The translations under genes were made by a program, and so were the position numbers. The notes under the pieces were generated by a model. That model was not told the origin of the DNA, searched no databases, and worked only from the letters and a program-made list of their open reading frames with translations. Positions 59,427-64,000 of a stretch of 64,000 nucleotides of DNA are shown here, piece by piece (position 1 is the first letter of the stretch; each line of letters opens with the position of its first letter). The stretch is from UMGS1279 sp045536815. Its GTDB lineage: Bacteria > Bacillota > Clostridia > Oscillospirales > Acutalibacteraceae. The stretch is from the NCBI GenBank assembly GCA_045536815.1, contig JAZSOH010000021.1:1-64000 (forward strand), written 5' to 3'.

Positions 59427-60194
59427 TTAATTACTTTTAATTCTGTCGATTACGCCTTTTTCAAGGCGGCTTACCTGTGCTTGAGATATGCCTATTTCTT
59501 TTGAAACCTCGGTTTGTGTTTTACCGTAAATAAACCTTAGCTTCATAATTTTTTTCTCTCTATCACTTAAATTTTGCATGGTTTCTTTAAAGGAAATTTC
59601 ATCTACCCATCCCGCCTCGTCACCTTTATCTCCAAGCTGGTCGAGAACATAAAGCGTATCGCCACCGTCAGAAAAAACGGGCTCATAAAGGGACATAGGC
59701 TCAACTATACTTTCAAGTGCCACTACTACCTCAGTTCGTGGCAAATCCAGTTCTTTCGCTATTTCGGTTACAGTAGGCTCTCTTCCAAAACGGGCGGTTA
59801 GCCTCTCCTTAGCCTGCATAGCTTTATAGGCAGTATCCTTTATCGAACGGCTGACCCTTATGGGTGAATTGTCTCTTAAGAATCTTCTTATTTCGCCTAT
59901 AATCATCGGCACGGCGTAGGTAGAAAATTTAACAGGTTGGGTTATATCAAAATTATCTATTGCCTTTATAAGACCTATTGAGCCTATTTGAAACAAATCA
60001 TCGGGATTTTCGCCTCTTCCCACAAAACGTTTTATGACACTTAAAACAAGCCTCAAATTTCCATTTATCAGTTCCTCTCTGGCATTTTTGTTTCCCTTTC
60101 GCACTTCCTTTAAAAGTTCTTTTGTCTTCGCTTCTTTTAAAACGGGAAGCTTTGAAGTATCAACACCGCATATAACTACCTTACCATACTGCAA
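59427..60194 (-). CDS. sigG: RNA polymerase sporulation sigma factor G
   Basis: The 255-residue protein carries the sigma-G N-terminus (GKVVICGVDTSKLPVL), region 2 (NLRLVLSVIKRF, DDLFQIGSIGLIKAIDNFD, KFSTYAVPMIIGEIRRF), region 3 and region 4 (TEVSKEIGISQAQVSRLEK). Sigma-G directs late forespore transcription, so the organism or its ancestor forms spores. It is not next to sigE here. Confidence 0.94.
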   Translation of the reverse strand: MQYGKVVICGVDTSKLPVLKEAKTKELLKEVRKGNKNAREELINGNLRLVLSVIKRFVGRGENPDDLFQIGSIGLIKAIDNFDITQPVKFSTYAVPMIIGEIRRFLRDNSPIRVSRSIKDTAYKAMQAKERLTARFGREPTVTEIAKELDLPRTEVVVALESIVEPMSLYEPVFSDGGDTLYVLDQLGDKGDEAGWVDEISFKETMQNLSDREKKIMKLRFIYGKTQTEVSKEIGISQAQVSRLEKGVIDRIKSN

Positions 60195-60393
60195 AAAATT
60201 ACCCCCTGATTTCTGACTCTTTTTGTTTCCACATAAAAATTATTGCCTCTTTTGAGTCGTTAAATCAGAGAATATTTTTTTAAAAATCGCAAGAACTACT
60301 TGCATTCGACAATTAACGTACTGCGCAACACTAAACCTTGACTAAAACTTTTTACGGGTGTATAATGTTAGTAATATATTTTGGAGGTATGGT

Positions 60394-61575
60394 ATGTATT
60401 ATCATGTTTGGGCAGAGATAAATCTTGATGCGCTAAAATTTAATACGAAGCAAATTTTAAAGCTTGTGCCTTCAAAAAAGGTTATTACAGTTGTTAAAGC
60501 AAATGCCTATGGCCACGGCGCAGGGCTTGTCGCTAAAGAGCTTTACTCTCTAGGTGTCAGAAGGTTTGCCGTCTCTAATGTTTATGAGGCTTTAGACCTT
60601 CGCTTTTCGGGGATTAAAGGTGAAATTCTTATTTTCGGAAATACCGACACTAACAGCGTTTTAGAGCTTGTTAAAAATGATATTACCGCTTGCGTTTATG
60701 ATTTGGATTCTGCAAAACGATTAAACGATGCCGCAGAAAAGGAAAATGTAAAGCTTAAATGCCACATAAAGCTTGATACAGGTATGGGCAGGCTTGGTTT
60801 CGACTGCCGTAAGGCCAGCAATACAGCCTTGTTTGAGGAGGAAATAAGGCAGGTTTTCTCTCTTAAAAATCTTAGTATCAAAGGCGCTTTTACCCACTTT
60901 GCTACGGCGGACAGGGATAATGATTTAGACGGTGAATTTAAATCGGAACAATACATACTTTTTGAAGACGCCAAGAAAACTGTTCAAAAAGTCGCTAGTG
61001 AGTTTAAATGCAAAAAGCTGCAATTTCACTGCTCAAACTCGGCGGCTACGGTTTTCGATTTCGAGAAAGAGCCATCAGACCTTTATAGAGTTGGCGTTGT
61101 TCTATACGGGCTTACTCCCAACCCCGCAGTTACACTTCCCATAGCCCTTAAACCTGTTATGACGGTTAAGGCAAAGGTTACCCAGGTTAAAACTATTAAA
61201 AAAGGTGACTCTGTTAGTTACGGAAAAACCTTCACTGCCAAAAAGGATATGAAAATTGCCACCATTTCTATAGGCTATGCAGATGGGTATATGCGAGGTC
61301 TTTCTAACTGTGGCAAAATGCTTATTGGCGAAAAATTTGCGCAAATAGTCGGCAGAGTTTGTATGGACCAAACAATGCTTGACGTTACCGATATAGAAGA
61401 GGTTAAAAGCGGTGATACCGTTATCGTTTTTGGCGAGGGGCTACCCTCAGAAACCTTGGCAGAAACTCTTGGCACAATAAACTACGAGCTTGTTTGTGCG
61501 GTTGCTCACCGCATACCAAGGGTTTACATAAAAAAGGGTAAGGAAGTTGACGTTATCAGATACCGCTCTATTTAG
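60394..61575 (+). CDS. alr: Alanine racemase
   Basis: ATG 60394 has GGAGG upstream; 393 residues. It makes D-alanine for peptidoglycan. The PLP lysine is Lys35 in VVKANAYGHG, and the catalytic Tyr lies near 276 in VSYGKTF. Further family motifs are KLDTGMGRLGF and GRVCMDQTMLDVTD. Confidence 0.95.
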   Translation: MYYHVWAEINLDALKFNTKQILKLVPSKKVITVVKANAYGHGAGLVAKELYSLGVRRFAVSNVYEALDLRFSGIKGEILIFGNTDTNSVLELVKNDITACVYDLDSAKRLNDAAEKENVKLKCHIKLDTGMGRLGFDCRKASNTALFEEEIRQVFSLKNLSIKGAFTHFATADRDNDLDGEFKSEQYILFEDAKKTVQKVASEFKCKKLQFHCSNSAATVFDFEKEPSDLYRVGVVLYGLTPNPAVTLPIALKPVMTVKAKVTQVKTIKKGDSVSYGKTFTAKKDMKIATISIGYADGYMRGLSNCGKMLIGEKFAQIVGRVCMDQTMLDVTDIEEVKSGDTVIVFGEGLPSETLAETLGTINYELVCAVAHRIPRVYIKKGKEVDVIRYRSI

Positions 61576-61604
61576 TCAAATCATTCAAACCCAAATCCGA
61601 ACCC

Positions 61605-61632
61605 ACGACAGTGTTCGAATCCTGTTGCACTA
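61605..61632 (+). repeat. Degenerate tRNA T-arm-like sequence
   Basis: GTTCGAATCC here matches the tRNA B-box, and the whole 28-base stretch aligns with the hairpin at 56513-56539. The stem is imperfect. No complete tRNA can be folded around it. Confidence 0.4.
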
Positions 61633-61651
61633 GAAAGAAGTGTTTTCCCTT

Positions 61652-63175
61652 ATGTTCACAAGACAAAACAGCATTGGCATTTTTGGAATGGATGCTTATA
61701 TGATAGAGGTTGAGGCCGACGTTTCGAATGGTAGCTACAGCTTTGATATTGTAGGCCTTCCCGATGCGGCGGTTAAAGAGTCGAAGGATAGAGTTCGTGC
61801 GGCTATGAAAAATTTGGGATTTCATTTCCCTGTTGGTCGCACAACAATTAACCTTGCCCCTGCAGACCGAAAAAAAGAAGGCACGCTTTACGACGTGCCT
61901 TTGCTTGTTTCTATTCTGGTTGCAACGGGTCAGCTTGTGGGAGATTTTAAAGATTCTGCCTTTTTAGGCGAGCTTTCGCTAGACGGTGAGCTTCGCTCGA
62001 TAAACGGCCTTTTAAGTATGGCGCTAAAGGCTAAGGAATGTGGGATTAAAAATCTTTTTGTTCCCGCAGAGAATGCCGCCGAAGGTGCCGTTGTAAACGG
62101 AATAAATGTTTACCCTATTAAGACTATTCGCCAGCTTGTCGACTTTTTAAACGGCTCTATACATATAGCTAAGGCTAAACCCGTTTTGAAAGAGGAAGAG
62201 GTAGAAAATCTCCCTCTTGACTTTGCCGAGGTTAAAGGGCAAACTCTTGCAAAAAAGGCGCTTGAGGTTGCGGCGGCAGGCGGACATAATGTTTTGCTTA
62301 TCGGCCCTCCCGGTTCGGGTAAAAGTATGCTTGCCAAACGTTTTCCAACAATTTTGCCCGAAATGACAGAAGGCGAGTCGGTCGACACCACGAAAATTCA
62401 TTCGATAGCGGGCGTTCTTCCAAGAAATTCGCCCCTTGTAACAAAAAGACCTTTCCGTTCACCACATCATACAGTTTCTGCCCCTGCCATGTCGGGCGGC
62501 GGTGCTGTACCAAGGCCGGGTGAAATTTCTTTAGCCCATAACGGAGTTTTATTTTTAGATGAGTTGCCTGAATTCAGGCGCGATGTTATGGAAGCGCTTC
62601 GCGCACCGCTTGAGGACTCGGTTGTTACTGTTTCCAGAGTTGCAGGTAGCGTTTCTTACCCCTGTTCCTTTACGCTTATTGGCGCTATGAACCCTTGTCC
62701 TTGCGGTTTCTTTGGTCACCCTACCAAGCGTTGCACCTGTACACCAAATGCTGTAACAAAATATCTTGGGAAAATTTCAGGCCCTATGCTTGACAGGCTT
62801 GATATACACGTTGAGGTTCCTCCCGTTAAATATGACGAGCTGCAAGGCAGCAAAACCGAAGAAAGCTCCGCCGAGATTAAGAAAAGGGTGGATAGGGCCA
62901 GAGAAATACAGAACAGGCGTTACAAAAACGAAAACATAACCTGTAACGCAAGGCTTACCCCCGCGTTGCTTAAAAAGTATTGCGTTATGACCGCCGAGGC
63001 CGAAGAGGCGCTTAAATCGGCTTTTGAATCTATGGGGCTTTCGGGAAGAGCGTATGACAGAATATTAAAGGTTTCTCGAACTCTTGCAGATTTAGACGGA
63101 GTAGAAAAAATTGAATTCTCACATATTGCGGCGGCAATTCAGTTTAGAAGCCTAGATAGAAAATATTGGAACTAA
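61652..63175 (+). CDS. comM: YifB/ComM-like Mg-chelatase-type AAA+ ATPase
   Basis: I choose ATG 61652 (family-like start MFTRQNSIGIFGMDAY); 507 residues. It has an N-terminal Lon-type fold (YSFDIVGLPDAAVKESKDRV), Walker A GPPGSGKS near 217, Walker B FLDELPEF, and a zinc motif CPCGFFGHPTKRCTC near residue 350. ComM drives branch migration during natural transformation in Gram-negatives; Firmicutes homologues are uncharacterised or named YifB. Confidence 0.92.
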   Translation: MFTRQNSIGIFGMDAYMIEVEADVSNGSYSFDIVGLPDAAVKESKDRVRAAMKNLGFHFPVGRTTINLAPADRKKEGTLYDVPLLVSILVATGQLVGDFKDSAFLGELSLDGELRSINGLLSMALKAKECGIKNLFVPAENAAEGAVVNGINVYPIKTIRQLVDFLNGSIHIAKAKPVLKEEEVENLPLDFAEVKGQTLAKKALEVAAAGGHNVLLIGPPGSGKSMLAKRFPTILPEMTEGESVDTTKIHSIAGVLPRNSPLVTKRPFRSPHHTVSAPAMSGGGAVPRPGEISLAHNGVLFLDELPEFRRDVMEALRAPLEDSVVTVSRVAGSVSYPCSFTLIGAMNPCPCGFFGHPTKRCTCTPNAVTKYLGKISGPMLDRLDIHVEVPPVKYDELQGSKTEESSAEIKKRVDRAREIQNRRYKNENITCNARLTPALLKKYCVMTAEAEEALKSAFESMGLSGRAYDRILKVSRTLADLDGVEKIEFSHIAAAIQFRSLDRKYWN

Positions 63176-63205
63176 TTAGCGAAAATTTTTCGCTATAAAG
63201 CAAAA

Positions 63206-63242
63206 ACAAGCACACCTTTTGCGGTTTTGCAAAGGTGTGCTT
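63206..63242. terminator. Bidirectional terminator after comM and the structured RNA
   Basis: AAGCACACCTTT / AAAGGTGTGCTT form a long stem with T-rich flanks on both sides. It can end comM on the plus strand and the candidate RNA on the minus strand. Confidence 0.8.
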
Positions 63243-63243
63243 T

Positions 63244-63445
63244 TCTTTATTCGGATTTCCTGCCCTGCCGTAAATGGCAGTTGATAACCTGCAAAAAAAG
63301 CAGGTGGGTGGCCGCCCCACGGTTTCGCGCTCCCTTCTTCCGACAATGTCGGGAGGTCTGCAAGCCCGCCGCAGGAGAAAGGTCCCCTTTAATATGGTTG
63401 TAGGGTTATAACTTGCCACGGTCCACGAACAGGGAAGGAAAATAT
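63244..63445 (-). ncRNA. ssrS: Candidate 6S RNA
   Basis: The 280 bases between comM and the DUF1292 gene hold no open frame but are strongly structured on the minus strand. The ends pair (63430-63441 with 63256-63267, 11 of 12). Inside are hairpins (CCTGC-loop-GCAGG, CTGCC-loop-GGCAG, CCGAC-GTCGG) and long G/C-rich partly paired stretches. The length of about 190 nt, rod-like folding and following terminator fit 6S RNA, which sequesters sigma-A RNA polymerase. The family assignment is by eye; another structured RNA is possible. Confidence 0.55.
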
Positions 63446-63454
63446 TTAATGTAA

Positions 63455-63760
63455 TTATTCCTCGTTAATATCGTACTCTTCGCTTAAGCGCTGAATGAAA
63501 AATTCGGCTACTGTTTCATACTCGTCATCATCGGGGATATCCTCAAAATATTCCTCGCCATCTTCATCTAAAACAGTTTTAACCAAAACTAGCTCTCCGC
63601 TATCGTCAAGCCTTTCTTTCGCATCTGCAAAGTAGGGGAGCATTGCGAGGTATCTACCGGTATCGGTTTCAATAGCGTCTAAAATTTCAAAAGAATATTC
63701 TTTTCCGTCGTCATCTGTAAGGGTAACTATATCATTACCAAAGGTATTATTCTCACTCAT
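63455..63760 (-). CDS. DUF1292 family protein
   Basis: The 101-residue acidic protein (NDIVTLTDDDGKEYSFEILD ... EEYFEDIPDDDEYETVAE) is a DUF1292 member, common in Firmicutes near yrzL/yqgF genes. Its function is unknown. AGGAGAT lies upstream of ATG. Confidence 0.88.
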   Translation of the reverse strand: MSENNTFGNDIVTLTDDDGKEYSFEILDAIETDTGRYLAMLPYFADAKERLDDSGELVLVKTVLDEDGEEYFEDIPDDDEYETVAEFFIQRLSEEYDINEE

Positions 63761-63840
63761 GGAAATATCTCCTTTTCATTTTTCTAATATTATTGTACCT
63801 TTTTTTCGGCTTTTAGTCAATGGTTTCTTATTAAAATAAT

Positions 63841-63873
63841 AATGGGTTTTAAGTCAAAGACTTAAAACCCATT
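63841..63873. terminator. Terminator of the right-edge gene
   Basis: A perfect 15-bp stem (63841-63855 with 63859-63873) with a 3-base loop, 20 bases beyond the stop of the partial pnp gene. Confidence 0.85.
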
Positions 63874-63892
63874 TCATTTTATTTAAAACAAA

Positions 63893-64000
63893 TTACTGTT
63901 TCTTTGCTTCCATATCAATTAAAGCGTCTTTACGGCTAAGATTAAGTCTGCCCTGGTCGTCAATTTCGGTAACCTTTACGATAACCTCATCGCCAACTGC
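63893..64000 (-). CDS. pnp: C-terminal S1 domain, probably polynucleotide phosphorylase (partial)
   Basis: The last 35 codons are visible: VGDEVIVKVTEIDDQGRLNLSRKDAL followed by IDMEAKKQ-stop. This is the end of an S1 RNA-binding domain with the GRLNLSRKDAL ending typical of PNPase, the 3'-5' phosphorolytic exoribonuclease. The rest lies outside the window. Confidence 0.8.
   Translation of the reverse strand, partial: AVGDEVIVKVTEIDDQGRLNLSRKDALIDMEAKKQ

Overview
The window looks like chromosomal DNA of a low-GC, spore-forming anaerobe of class Clostridia, probably Oscillospirales/Ruminococcaceae-like. Supporting this are a forespore sigma-G gene, the paired GlgC/GlgD ADP-glucose pyrophosphorylase typical of Firmicutes, pyruvate phosphate dikinase (PPDK), LytTR-DUF3021 and DUF1292 genes, strong AGGAGG-type ribosome sites, and sigma-A promoters. 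The taxonomy is inferred from gene content, not from a marker search.

Left edge and island (about 1-43,160). A truncated host gene (1-180) and its terminator are followed by a roughly 43 kb accessory island that ends at the 3' end of ppdK (43161-45791, minus strand). The island is punctuated by six extra, diverged copies of the ppdK 3' end. Each copy encodes QAAIKESK-stop or QAAIKSGK-stop, and most are followed by a terminator hairpin; all lie in the same orientation as ppdK. Four copies sit within about 20 bases downstream of the stop codon of a single minus-strand gene (369, 1267, 41657, 42486). The island therefore reads like an array of gene cassettes accreted at the end of ppdK. Larger cargo lies between the copies: a LlaJI/McrBC-like restriction operon with three cytosine-5 methyltransferases, a DUF3883 protein, HRDC and deformylase genes (2186-11169); small zinc-ribbon, SWIM and EF-hand genes (11344-12874); an accessory ClpX-ClpP operon with an HD protein and a lipoprotein (12996-18705), divergent from two unknown genes (18951-20412); a TnpV/DUF6809 pair and an AbiH-like gene (20728-22658); an HD hydrolase and a serine recombinase (23179-24309); a large TIR / zinc-ribbon / SPFH / RES operon (24535-36755); a decayed second TnpV/DUF6809 pair; and an AAA ATPase, a possible small type I toxin, a DUF4417 gene and two paralogous unknowns (37795-41345).

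Housekeeping part (43,161-64,000). ppdK is followed by glgA, glgD and glgC (glycogen synthesis, one minus-strand operon), tex, a Cof-type HAD phosphatase, a PdaA-like deacetylase lipoprotein, a MATE exporter, a LysR regulator divergent from a TRAP-type permease pair, a LytTR-DUF3021 pair, sigG, alr, comM-like yifB, a structured RNA that is probably 6S RNA, a DUF1292 gene, and the C-terminal end of pnp at the right edge.

The two most interesting items are the ppdK-tail cassette array and the TIR operon. In the latter, three proteins share a gap-free 210-residue zinc-ribbon/TPR/TIR head but carry different membrane and sensor tails, alongside an SPFH membrane-scaffold protein and a RES-type putative NAD-consuming protein. 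No CRISPR array, rRNA gene or intact tRNA gene was seen.
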